Below, piece by piece: positions 6,513 to 12,125 of a stretch of 12,125 nt of DNA. The stretch covers positions 1 to 12,125 of the forward strand of contig JAICXR010000055.1 of assembly GCA_025980355.1 (NCBI GenBank), given 5' to 3'. The translations under genes were made by a program, and so were the position numbers. The notes beneath the pieces were generated by a model that had not been told where the DNA came from, searched no databases, and was given only the letters and a program-made list of their open reading frames with translations. Source of the stretch: Chloroflexota bacterium. Its GTDB lineage: Bacteria; Chloroflexota; UBA4733. Every line of letters starts with the position of its first letter. Position 1 is the stretch's first letter.

Positions 6513-7628
6513 ATGAGTTGCGTACGGGTGCTCGTTGGCACGCGCAAAGGCGCGTTCGTGTTGACGGCGGACGGCAAGCGCGAACGCTGGAACGTCAATG
6601 GCCCCTTCTTTGGGGGCTGGGAAATGTATCACCTCAAGGGCTCCCCGGCAGACCCCAACCGGCTCTACGCGTCGCAGTCCAACGGTTGGTTCGGGCAGAC
6701 GATGCAGCGTTCCGATGACGGCGGTAAGACATGGGAGCCGGTGGACAACACGTTCGCCTACGACGGGACGCCGGGCACGCACCTGTGGTACGACGACACG
6801 CCGCACCCCTGGGAGTTCAAGCGCGTCTGGCATCTCGAACCGTCGTTGACCGACCCGGATACGGTCTATGCCGGCGTAGAAGACGCCGCCCTGTTCCGGT
6901 CGATGGACGGCGGCCGGTCCTGGCAGGAGCTGGCCGGACTGCGTCAGCACACTTCCGGACCGGGCTGGCACCCGGGTGCCGGCGGGTTGGGCCTGCACAC
7001 GATCCTGCTCGATCCGAATCATCCCGAGCGGATATTTGGCGCTATCTCGGCGGCCGGCGTCTTCCGGTCCGACGACCGTGGTGAGACCTGGCGGCCGGTC
7101 AACCGGGGTCTGCGGTCGGAGTTTATGCCCGTACCGGATGCCGAAGTCGGCCATTGCGTCCACCGCATCGCCATGCACCCGTCGCGCCCGGATGTACTCT
7201 ACATGCAGAAGCACTGGGACGTCATGCGCAGCGACGATGGCGGTGAGCAGTGGCATGAGGTGAGTGGCAACCTGCCATCCGACTTCGGTTTCCCGATCGA
7301 CGTGCACGCCCACGAGCCGGAAACGGTCTATGTCGTCCCGATCAAGAGCGACAGCGAGCATTTCCCGCCCGACGGGAAGCTGCGCGTGTACCGCAGCCGG
7401 ACGGGCGGGAACGAATGGGAGGCGCTCACCAAAGGGCTGCCCCAGAGCAACTGCTACGTGAATGTGCTCCGTGACGCCATGGCCGTCGACTCACTGGACG
7501 CCTGCGGCGTGTACTTCGGGACGACCGGCGGCCAGGTCTACGCCTCCGCCGACAGTGGCGACACCTGGGCCCCGATCGTCCGCGACCTCCCGGCCGTCCT
7601 GTCCGTAGAGGTCCAGACGCTGCCATGA
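6513..7628 (+). CDS. Six-Asp-box beta-propeller protein (often annotated exo-alpha-sialidase-like)
   Basis: 371 residues with six recognisable Asp-box (BNR) repeats of the form S-x-D-x-G-x-x-W at 67-74 (SDDGGKTW), 130-137 (SMDGGRSW), 186-193 (SDDRGETW), 240-247 (SDDGGEQW), 295-302 (SRTGGNEW, degenerate) and 345-352 (SADSGDTW). They are spaced 50-63 residues apart, as expected for propeller blades. There is no signal peptide (MSCVRVLVGTRKGAF) and I find no sialidase FRIP motif, so a true sialidase activity is doubtful and the protein looks cytoplasmic. The ATG at 6513 has only a modest Shine-Dalgarno region (GAGG/ATTAGG). Its TGA overlaps the ATG of the MoaD-like gene in ATGA (7625-7628), implying translational coupling and a shared role. 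Confidence 0.83.
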   Translation: MSCVRVLVGTRKGAFVLTADGKRERWNVNGPFFGGWEMYHLKGSPADPNRLYASQSNGWFGQTMQRSDDGGKTWEPVDNTFAYDGTPGTHLWYDDTPHPWEFKRVWHLEPSLTDPDTVYAGVEDAALFRSMDGGRSWQELAGLRQHTSGPGWHPGAGGLGLHTILLDPNHPERIFGAISAAGVFRSDDRGETWRPVNRGLRSEFMPVPDAEVGHCVHRIAMHPSRPDVLYMQKHWDVMRSDDGGEQWHEVSGNLPSDFGFPIDVHAHEPETVYVVPIKSDSEHFPPDGKLRVYRSRTGGNEWEALTKGLPQSNCYVNVLRDAMAVDSLDACGVYFGTTGGQVYASADSGDTWAPIVRDLPAVLSVEVQTLP

Positions 7629-7921
7629 TCCGGGTCATCCTCCCCGTTCACCTGCGGACGTTGGCGCGGCTCGACGGACCGGTGGAGCTGGAGGTGGCCG
7701 GTCCGGTCACGCAGCGAACCATCCTTGATGCGCTGGAAGCCCGGTATCCGATGTTGCGGGGGACGATCCGCGATCAGGCGACGCAACGCCGTCGCCCGCT
7801 CGTGCGCTTCTTCGCCTGCGCCCAGGACCTGTCCCTCGAGTCACCGGATGCGCCGCTCCCGGAGGCGGTGGGGCTGGGGACCGAGCCGTTCATGGTCGTG
7901 GGGGCGATTGCCGGCGGCTGA
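7625..7921 (+). CDS. MoaD/ThiS-like beta-grasp protein with C-terminal Gly-Gly
   Basis: A 98-residue protein starting MIRVILPVHLRTLARLDGPV and ending VVGAIAGG. An opening strand, a helix (TILDALEARYPMLRGTI), a later strand near RFFACAQDLS and the terminal Gly97-Gly98 are the pattern of MoaD/ThiS sulfur-carrier proteins, whose terminal glycine is adenylated and thiocarboxylated. At 98 residues it is slightly longer than typical MoaD (about 80). The start codon overlaps the beta-propeller stop (ATGA), so expression is coupled to that gene. No MoaE, MoeB or ThiG is in the window, so a dedicated role with the propeller protein is as likely as general molybdopterin synthesis. The Gly-Gly ending is read directly from GGC GGC TGA. 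Confidence 0.78.
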   Translation: MIRVILPVHLRTLARLDGPVELEVAGPVTQRTILDALEARYPMLRGTIRDQATQRRRPLVRFFACAQDLSLESPDAPLPEAVGLGTEPFMVVGAIAGG

Positions 7922-7930
7922 CTCGCCGGA

Positions 7931-7977
7931 TGTATGACGTCCATTGACGGGCCAGCCGCGCGCCATATACTACTGCC
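7931..7977 (+). promoter_or_regulatory. Promoter A of the first binding-protein gene, with conserved upstream box
   Basis: -35 TTGACG (7944-7949), 16-bp spacer, -10 TATACT (7966-7971). The upstream part GTATGACGTCCATTGAC is nearly identical to the stretch at promoter B (11361-11377), and CATAT-nn-TAC precedes and spans the -10 as in promoters B and C. Transcription would start near 7978, giving a leader of about 80 nt before the ATG at 8059. Confidence 0.68.
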
Positions 7978-8001
7978 GGATCGTCGCCCCGCAAAGGGAT
8001 G

Positions 8002-8026
8002 GTCCGCCCTCCGACGCGGAGCGGAC
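8002..8026 (+). promoter_or_regulatory. Leader hairpin upstream of the first binding-protein gene
   Basis: GTCCG (8002-8006) pairs with CGGAC (8022-8026) and CTCCG (8009-8013) pairs with CGGAG (8017-8021). An ACG triloop and a CC bulge (8007-8008) complete the structure, followed by TTTG. It sits in the 5' leader, 32 bp before the start codon. Roles in mRNA stability or attenuation are possible; the sequence does not match a riboswitch class I know. Confidence 0.4.
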
Positions 8027-8058
8027 TTTGATGACAGCAGTGGTAAAGGGACAGGGCA

Positions 8059-9645
8059 ATGGCAGTTCACGACGGGCGTCGGCATTCGCGCCGGGACGCG
8101 CTTCGGATTCTTTTGGCCGCCGGTGGCGTCGCGATGGTGGCGCCGCTGGCCGCCTGCGGCGGCACCACGACGGCAACGCTCGGCAGCACGACCGCCTCGG
8201 CCTCGCTTAGCGCCAACACTGGCACGGCGACGAGCGCGATTCCTTCGACAACGAGCGCCACGAGCGCGGCCACGCAATCGGCCAGCGCTGTGAGCACAAC
8301 CTCGTCGGCGGCGGCGGTGAGCACCACCGCCGCGGTGACCAGCAGCGCGGCCAGCGCCCAGGCCGCCCAGGCTACGGCGAGCGCGGCGTCGACGGCGACG
8401 TTTGTACCCGGAGCGGCCGGGACGCTGACGTTCATGCTCGACTACTCCGATTCGGTGAAGACGGCGCAGTACGACGACTTCCTCAAGCCCTGGAACGACA
8501 GCAACCCCAAGGCGAAGATCGAGCTGTTCCCCGCCGTCTCCGGCGGTGACTCCGCGAAGTACGAGAAGATCCAGATCCTCGCCGCCTCCGGCACGCCCGT
8601 CGACATCGTCGGGAACGTGACCTTCATCCAGCCCATCGCCAAGCCGGGCGCGATGCAGCCGATCGATCCCTTCATCGCCAAGGACAAATACGACATCAGC
8701 GGCTACAACCAGGGCTGGCTGAAGACCTTCGGTTCCTGGAACGGCAAGCAGTACTCCCTGCCCTGGGGCCTCGGCGGCAATGCCCTCGCCTTCATCTACA
8801 ACCCGAACATGTTCGCCACCGCCGGCCTGACGCCGCCGTCGCAGGACTGGAAGAACCCGTTCACCTGGGACCTCTATCGCGAGTTCGCCCAGAAGCTGAC
8901 CAAGAAGCAGGGGACGACCTACACTGTGGCGGGCGCCGAAGCGCTCGGCGACTGGGACTACACCATCCCGATGCAGTGGGGCGCGCACTGGGTCTCCCCG
9001 GACGGCACCAAGGCGATCTGCAACTCCCCGGAGATGATCCAGGCTTTCACCAGTTATCTGGACATGATCTTGAAGGACCAGACCGACACGGCTTCGCCGG
9101 CGGTGAAGCTCTCCGCCAGCGGCAACGACAAGCGCTGGGCGGCCGGGGAGACGGCGATGTCCTGGATCGGCGGCTGGCAGCTCCCCACGTTCACCGACCC
9201 GGCAAACTTTAAGACCGACTATGTCATCGCCACCTTCCCGAAAGGGACGGTGTCTAGCCCGGACCAGGACGCGATCCAGGTCGGCGTCGGCGCCAACATC
9301 AAGGACCCCACCAGCGCCTGGAACTTCGTCAAGTGGTTGCTTGACGGCGGTCGCTACGCCAAACTCGTGCTGCGGATGCCGGCCCTGACCGCGGATGCCG
9401 CGACCTGGGCCAAGGGCGAGTTCGCCAAGCTCCCCTCTACCGTCGGGGTCGACGTGCTGGTGAACTCGCTGGCTATTGCCCAGGCGCCGGACCCGGTGCG
9501 CGCCATCCCGGCGAACGCCCAGTTCGAGAACAACATCGCGACGCCGCTGTGGAAGAACCTGCTGGCGCAGAAGGTGACGGTGGCGGACGGGTTCGCCCAG
9601 GCCCAGACGCAGTTGCAGGCCCTACTGGACCAGACGAATAAATAG
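8059..9645 (+). CDS. ABC transporter extracellular solute-binding lipoprotein (family 1)
   Basis: 528 residues. The N-terminus has a twin-arginine-like signal (SRRDALRILL, 10-19), a hydrophobic core and a lipobox ending in Cys33 (PLAAC), so export with lipid attachment to the membrane outer face is expected. Residues about 35-118 are almost only Ser, Thr and Ala, a flexible tether. The binding domain follows, with family-1 sugar-binding protein features such as a GTPVDI turn, PWGLGGNALAFIYNPNMFATAGL and many Trp/Tyr residues suited to stacking on sugars. The ATG at 8059 has AAAGGGA 7 bp upstream. No permease or ATPase gene adjoins it: the next gene, 23 bp downstream, encodes a MOSC protein. 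It therefore must share permeases encoded elsewhere, or act as a sensor. The ligand is not predictable by reading. Confidence 0.9.
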   Translation: MAVHDGRRHSRRDALRILLAAGGVAMVAPLAACGGTTTATLGSTTASASLSANTGTATSAIPSTTSATSAATQSASAVSTTSSAAAVSTTAAVTSSAASAQAAQATASAASTATFVPGAAGTLTFMLDYSDSVKTAQYDDFLKPWNDSNPKAKIELFPAVSGGDSAKYEKIQILAASGTPVDIVGNVTFIQPIAKPGAMQPIDPFIAKDKYDISGYNQGWLKTFGSWNGKQYSLPWGLGGNALAFIYNPNMFATAGLTPPSQDWKNPFTWDLYREFAQKLTKKQGTTYTVAGAEALGDWDYTIPMQWGAHWVSPDGTKAICNSPEMIQAFTSYLDMILKDQTDTASPAVKLSASGNDKRWAAGETAMSWIGGWQLPTFTDPANFKTDYVIATFPKGTVSSPDQDAIQVGVGANIKDPTSAWNFVKWLLDGGRYAKLVLRMPALTADAATWAKGEFAKLPSTVGVDVLVNSLAIAQAPDPVRAIPANAQFENNIATPLWKNLLAQKVTVADGFAQAQTQLQALLDQTNK

Positions 9646-9668
9646 CGCTGCCGGAACGCAGGAACCAT

Positions 9669-10565
9669 ATGGCCACTCCCGATGCGTCGCCGGGGACCGT
9701 CGGCACGGTGGCGTCGCTGTGGCGCTACTCGGTCAAGTCGATGCTCGGGGAGGAGGTCGGCGCCGCTGACGTCTCCGAACGCGGGCTGCTCGGGGACCGT
9801 CGGTACGCGCTGCTTGACGCCGACACCGGCAGGGTGGCGAGCGCGAAGCACCCGCGCAAGTGGGCCGGCCTGTTCGCGTGCCGCGCCGACTATGCCGAGC
9901 CGCCGCGGGCGGGCGCGCCCCTGCCGCCGGTGCGGATCGTCCTCGGCGACGGGGAGGTGATCACCAGCGAGCAGGCGGATTGCGAGGCCGCCCTGAGCCG
10001 CGCGCTGGGCCGCTCCGTCACGCTGGTTTCCGCGCCGCCGGCCAGGGCCCGCTACGAGGTGTTCTGGCCGGAGGTCGAGGGCCTCGTGCCCATGGGGCGG
10101 CCTGCGCCCGACATGCCCGGCGAGGCGCTGACGGCCCTGCCGGTGGGGCTCGCTTCCCCGCCGGGGACCTTCTTCGACAGCGCCGCCATCCATCTCGTGA
10201 CGACCGCCTCCCTGAATCGGCTGCATGACCTCGATCCGTCCGGAGATTTCGACGTCCGCCGGTTCCGACCCAACATCGTCGTGGAGTCGGCAGCCGACCA
10301 GTTCGGCTTCGTCGAGAATGCCTGGGTCGGCCGCACGCTCGCCCTGGGCGGGGAGGTCCGCCTCCGCGTGCTGTTTCCCTGTCCGCGTTGCGTCATGGCG
10401 ACCCTGGCGCAGGACGATCTGGTGAAGGACCCCGGAATTCTGCGCGCGGCGCAGCTCAATCGCGTGGAGGTCGGCAAGTTCGGCGCGATGGGCTGCGTCG
10501 GCGTCTATGCCGAAGTGTTGCGCGGGGGGACGCTGCGGCCTGATATGGCGGTGGAGTTGGAATGA
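9669..10565 (+). CDS. MOSC domain-containing protein
   Basis: 298 residues with an N-terminal beta-barrel-type segment (VASLWRYSVKSMLGEEV, 14-30) and a C-terminal MOSC domain containing FDVRRFRPNIVVE (194-206) and FPCPRCVMATL (236-246). Cys241 is the conserved MOSC cysteine that in mARC, YcbX and MOCOS proteins contacts the molybdenum cofactor or carries sulfur; Cys238 accompanies it. The length and two-part build match stand-alone YcbX/mARC-like proteins without a ferredoxin domain. AGGAA lies 4 bp before the ATG. The 23-bp gap after the binding-protein gene suggests co-transcription. A role in reduction of N-hydroxylated compounds or in sulfur transfer is known for the family; here it is inference. 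Confidence 0.87.
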   Translation: MATPDASPGTVGTVASLWRYSVKSMLGEEVGAADVSERGLLGDRRYALLDADTGRVASAKHPRKWAGLFACRADYAEPPRAGAPLPPVRIVLGDGEVITSEQADCEAALSRALGRSVTLVSAPPARARYEVFWPEVEGLVPMGRPAPDMPGEALTALPVGLASPPGTFFDSAAIHLVTTASLNRLHDLDPSGDFDVRRFRPNIVVESAADQFGFVENAWVGRTLALGGEVRLRVLFPCPRCVMATLAQDDLVKDPGILRAAQLNRVEVGKFGAMGCVGVYAEVLRGGTLRPDMAVELE

Positions 10566-10575
10566 ACGGGGTCGG

Positions 10576-10606
10576 GACTGGAGTTGTCCAGGCTTGGACT
10601 CCGGTT
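10576..10606. terminator. Inverted repeat between the MOSC gene and the convergent gntR gene
   Basis: GACTGGAGT (10576-10584) pairs with ACTCCGGTT (10598-10606), a 9-bp stem including two G-T pairs and a 13-nt loop. The arm reaches the first base of the opposing gene's stop (10606-10608). Loop bases GTCCA/TGGAC (10586-10590, 10595-10599) allow an alternative fold. Possible bidirectional terminator; no T-run. Confidence 0.38.
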
Positions 10607-11334
10607 CACTCCTGCTCGGCGATCAGCATGCGGATCTCCTCGCAGACCCGCTCTAGGTGGGCGGCCATCGCCGTCGCGGCTCCCTCGGCGTTTCCAGTGC
10701 GGAGGGCCTGCACGATACGCTCATGCTCCGCCACGGCCAGCTCCGCCGTGACGGGGATCTGCAGCGTCTCCTGCATCCGGCCGTGCAACGGGCGAAGGAT
10801 CGGCGCCAGCATCATTTCGAGTGACGGATTCCGGGTCGCCCGGGCGATGGCGAGGTGGAAACGAGAGTCCACCTCGATAAACCCGCCCGGTAGGTGCCGT
10901 AACTGGTCGCGCATGGCCTCCACCAGGCCGGCCAGGACGTCGAGGTCCTCCGGCGTTACCCGGGCGGCAGCCCGGCGGGCGATGCCGACCTCGAGGACCT
11001 GGCGCACCTCCAGCCAGCGCAGGAGGCCGTCCCGGTCGCTGCGAATGAAGAGCTGCAAGGCCGAGGAGACATCCCAGGCTTCGCGCGGGTTGACGTAGGA
11101 GCCGACCCCGTGCCGAATCCGCACCAGACGGTAGGACGCCAGACTGCGGATAGCCTCGCGGATGACGGTCCGGCTGACGCCGAAGCGCGCCGCCAATTCG
11201 CCTTCCGTCGGCAGCAGACCATCGGGCGGCAAGGTTTCGTCCAGGATCCAGCCGGTCAGCCGCTCCGCCACTTCGTCGGCAAGGCGGCGCCGTTCCCGCA
11301 CCGGCTCGATCGGCAAGGACTGTATCACCGCCAC
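10606..11334 (-). CDS. GntR/FadR-family transcriptional regulator with FCD ligand domain
   Basis: 242 residues from a GTG start. The N-terminal winged helix has the GntR signature LPTEGELAARFGVSRTVIRE and the wing LVRIRHGVGSYV (about residues 41-81). The C-terminal helical FCD domain shows metal or ligand residues Asp156 and His160 (VDSRFHLAIA), His204 (AEHERIV) and His226 (AAHLERV). FadR-type members commonly bind carboxylates such as sugar acids, which would suit this neighbourhood, though the effector is unknown. The frame is open to a TTG at 11377-11379, but that codon lies inside promoter B. GTG at 11332-11334 is preferred, with GTG at 11326-11328 as alternative; neither has a strong Shine-Dalgarno site, so the start is uncertain. 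It diverges from the second binding-protein gene and probably controls it and itself. Confidence 0.88.
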   Translation of the reverse strand: MAVIQSLPIEPVRERRRLADEVAERLTGWILDETLPPDGLLPTEGELAARFGVSRTVIREAIRSLASYRLVRIRHGVGSYVNPREAWDVSSALQLFIRSDRDGLLRWLEVRQVLEVGIARRAAARVTPEDLDVLAGLVEAMRDQLRHLPGGFIEVDSRFHLAIARATRNPSLEMMLAPILRPLHGRMQETLQIPVTAELAVAEHERIVQALRTGNAEGAATAMAAHLERVCEEIRMLIAEQE

Positions 11335-11360
11335 CGGTGGACACCAGCACTTCCCACGTT

Positions 11361-11407
11361 GTATGACGTCTATTGACAAACGCTGTCAGTGGCCATATGA
11401 TACCGCC
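11361..11407 (+). promoter_or_regulatory. Promoter B upstream of the second binding-protein gene
   Basis: -35 TTGACA (11373-11378, perfect consensus), 17-bp spacer, -10 TATGAT (11396-11401, 5 of 6). The box GTATGACGTCTATTGAC (11361-11377) differs at one base from that of promoter A. The -10 context CATAT-nn-TACCGCC matches promoters A and C. It points rightward with a long leader (about 213 nt) to the GTG at 11621. Confidence 0.72.
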
Positions 11408-11425
11408 GAACGAGCGAGCAGGCAA
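11397..11425 (-). promoter_or_regulatory. Probable gntR promoter, face to face with promoter B
   Basis: On the minus strand, -35 TTGCCT (plus 11420-11425, 4 of 6), a 17-bp spacer and -10 TATCAT (plus 11397-11402, 5 of 6). Transcription would start near 11390, giving a leader of about 56 nt before the GTG at 11334. Its -10 physically overlaps the -10 of promoter B, so the two promoters should interfere with each other and share control. Confidence 0.48.
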
Positions 11426-11429
11426 TCAC
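11412..11429 (+). repeat. Leader box, copy 1 (18-bp direct repeat)
   Basis: GAGCGAGCAGGCAATCAC, exactly repeated at 11533-11550, 121 bp downstream. In both cases it lies about 11 bp after a -10 hexamer, so in the start of the transcript. In this copy it also carries the -35 of the minus-strand promoter. Confidence 0.85.
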
Positions 11430-11468
11430 GCGCCCCGGCCCGTAGTCTCCTCCGCCCAGGAGAGCGCC

Positions 11469-11477
11469 AGGAGGTGA
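11469..11477 (+). other. Perfect Shine-Dalgarno sequence without a start codon
   Basis: AGGAGGTGA is a full complement to the 16S rRNA 3' end, but no ATG, GTG or TTG lies 5-10 bp downstream. The only overlapping GTG (11474-11476) is too close and meets a stop after three codons. It occurs about 96 bp after the promoter B -35, roughly where a gene start would be, so it may be a relic of a duplicated promoter-leader unit. Confidence 0.4.
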
Positions 11478-11480
11478 AGT

Positions 11481-11528
11481 CGTAGGGCGTCCATTGACAA
11501 TCGGCGGGAGCGAGCATATCCTACCGCT
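11481..11528 (+). promoter_or_regulatory. Promoter C, proximal promoter of the second binding-protein gene
   Basis: -35 TTGACA (11494-11499), 17-bp spacer, -10 TATCCT (11517-11522). The box GGCGTCCATTGACA matches promoters A and B over GTC-y-ATTGAC, and CATAT-nn-TACCGC spans the -10. Transcription would start near 11529, giving a leader of about 92 nt. Its offset from promoter B is exactly 121 bp. Confidence 0.7.
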
Positions 11529-11532
11529 ACAA

Positions 11533-11550
11533 GAGCGAGCAGGCAATCAC
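11533..11550 (+). repeat. Leader box, copy 2 (18-bp direct repeat)
   Basis: An exact copy of the box at 11412-11429, here in the predicted 5' leader of the second binding-protein gene, right after promoter C. It is not present in the leader of the first binding-protein gene. Confidence 0.85.
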
Positions 11551-11607
11551 CGGTCCGTCTGAGGCGCTCTGGTCCGGGACCAGCCGTGGCGCACGTTTCT
11601 CGGTAGC

Positions 11608-11615
11608 AAAGGAGG
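11608..11615 (+). promoter_or_regulatory. Ribosome binding site fixing the GTG start of the second binding-protein gene
   Basis: AAAGGAGG lies 5 bp before GTG at 11621-11623. The signal peptide begins immediately from this codon, so the non-ATG start is well supported. Confidence 0.8.
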
Positions 11616-11620
11616 AGTCC

Positions 11621-12125
11621 GTGTATCCGGTTCGCTTATCTCGACGCACCTGTTTGTCCCTGTTTGCTTCCACATCTGTCCTCGGCCTCTTGGCCGCCTG
11701 CGGCGGGTCGGCGGCGGTGACCAGTACCGGGACGGCGGCGAGCTCGTCCGTGGCGACGACCGCCTCCGTGGCGACGACCGCCTCCGTGGCGGGTACGGCG
11801 ACGACGAGCGCCGCGGCGCAAAGTGCCGTCACTACCGCGAGCGCCACCGTCGCCACGAGTAGCGCCGCCGCCAGCACGAGCGCCGTGGCGACATCGAGCA
11901 GCACGGCCAGCGCGGCCGCCGCGACCGCCGACGCGGCAACGCCCACGCCCGTCCCGGTCGTGATCAAGCAGGGCTTCCAGGAGGTGCGGGTCTGGGTGCA
12001 CTGGGGCGGCCAGTCGAAGGACCTCCTCCAGAAGCAGGTGATCGACCCCTACAACAACGGCCAGGGCGCGCAGGACAAGGTCCAGGTCGTCGTCGAATCG
12101 AAGGACGACAACAAGTGGCAGGAGG
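11621..12125 (+). CDS. Second extracellular solute-binding lipoprotein, N-terminal part (runs off the right edge)
   Basis: 168 codons are visible from the GTG start. Residues 1-27 are an export signal with a twin-arginine-like SRRTCL (7-12), a hydrophobic core and a lipobox LLAAC with Cys27. Residues 28 to about 112 are nearly all Ser, Thr, Ala and Val, a tether like that of the first binding protein and of similar length (about 85). The folded domain then begins with VRVWVHWGGQSKDLLQKQVI and IDPYNNGQ, which suits a family-1 sugar-binding protein, but too little is present to be specific. It is driven by tandem promoters B and C and is divergent from gntR. ABC permease genes might follow beyond the window. 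Confidence 0.8.
   Translation, partial: MYPVRLSRRTCLSLFASTSVLGLLAACGGSAAVTSTGTAASSSVATTASVATTASVAGTATTSAAAQSAVTTASATVATSSAAASTSAVATSSSTASAAAATADAATPTPVPVVIKQGFQEVRVWVHWGGQSKDLLQKQVIDPYNNGQGAQDKVQVVVESKDDNKWQE
11750..11791 (+). repeat. 18-bp in-frame tandem repeat in the lipoprotein tether
   Basis: Two exact 18-bp units (11750-11767, 11768-11785) begin GTGGCGACGACC and are followed by 6 more matching bases. Each encodes VATTAS. In-frame copy changes would lengthen or shorten the tether without breaking the gene. Confidence 0.75.

Noticed and set aside
6513..7628. Calling the beta-propeller protein a sialidase
   Set aside because: Asp boxes alone do not define the enzyme; no FRIP motif or export signal is seen.
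7774..8988. A long minus-strand open frame opposite the first binding-protein gene
   Set aside because: It has no recognisable domain and lies antisense to a complete, well-formed lipoprotein gene with its own promoter.
11397..11477. A possible leader peptide from the ATG at 11397 ending at the TGA in AGGAGGTGA, sharing ERAGNH with a similar frame in the second unit
   Set aside because: The ATG lies inside the -10 of promoter B, so it would not be in that transcript; the shared residues simply follow from the exact 18-bp DNA repeat.
1..12125. CRISPR arrays, tRNA or rRNA genes, insertion sequences, known riboswitches
   Set aside because: I saw no regularly spaced repeats, cloverleaf sequences, transposase motifs with terminal repeats, or familiar riboswitch cores.

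Overview
The window comes from a high-GC bacterium (about two thirds G+C by eye). It has compact spacing, alternating short transcription units, consensus sigma-70-type promoters and strong Shine-Dalgarno sequences. Two solute-binding lipoproteins carry twin-arginine-like signals followed by long Ser/Thr/Ala tethers. Together with the gene mix, this makes me think of Chloroflexota of the Thermomicrobia/Sphaerobacter type, but that is an inference from style, not a proven assignment.

Layout. 1-162: the 3' end of an enolase-superfamily (mandelate racemase/muconate lactonizing type) gene, convergent with an aldo/keto reductase (209-1081, minus). 1326-2420: a zinc alcohol dehydrogenase, convergent with a membrane-anchored alpha/beta-hydrolase-fold protein whose catalytic residues look lost (2434-3570, minus). 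3763-4842: mannose-1-phosphate guanylyltransferase, whose end overlaps by 6 bp a convergent rhamnose-mutarotase-family gene (4837-5169, minus). 5279-6271: a ROK sugar kinase. 6513-7921: a translationally coupled pair, a six-Asp-box beta-propeller protein and a MoaD/ThiS-like beta-grasp protein ending in Gly-Gly. 8059-10565: a solute-binding lipoprotein followed by a MOSC-domain protein. 10606-11334 (minus): a GntR/FadR-type regulator. 11621 to the right edge: the first part of a second solute-binding lipoprotein.

Themes. The left half is a sugar-handling neighbourhood: acid-sugar dehydratase family, aldose dehydrogenase-like AKR, mutarotase, sugar kinase and GDP-mannose synthesis. The genes alternate in strand, so it is not one operon. 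The right half holds sugar-type solute-binding proteins and two genes of sulfur/molybdenum-cofactor-type families (MoaD-like, MOSC).

The strongest non-coding signal is a promoter module seen three times: once before the first binding-protein gene (7931-7977) and twice in a 121-bp-offset arrangement before the second (11361-11429 and 11481-11550). It has a conserved box overlapping the -35 hexamer. The two copies at the second site also share an 18-bp leader box. The GntR gene diverges from this region, and a good minus-strand promoter overlaps the first of these copies, so an autoregulated regulator controlling both binding-protein genes is a testable model. Another recurrent feature is that three of the four convergent gene junctions carry an inverted repeat that overlaps one or both stop codons.
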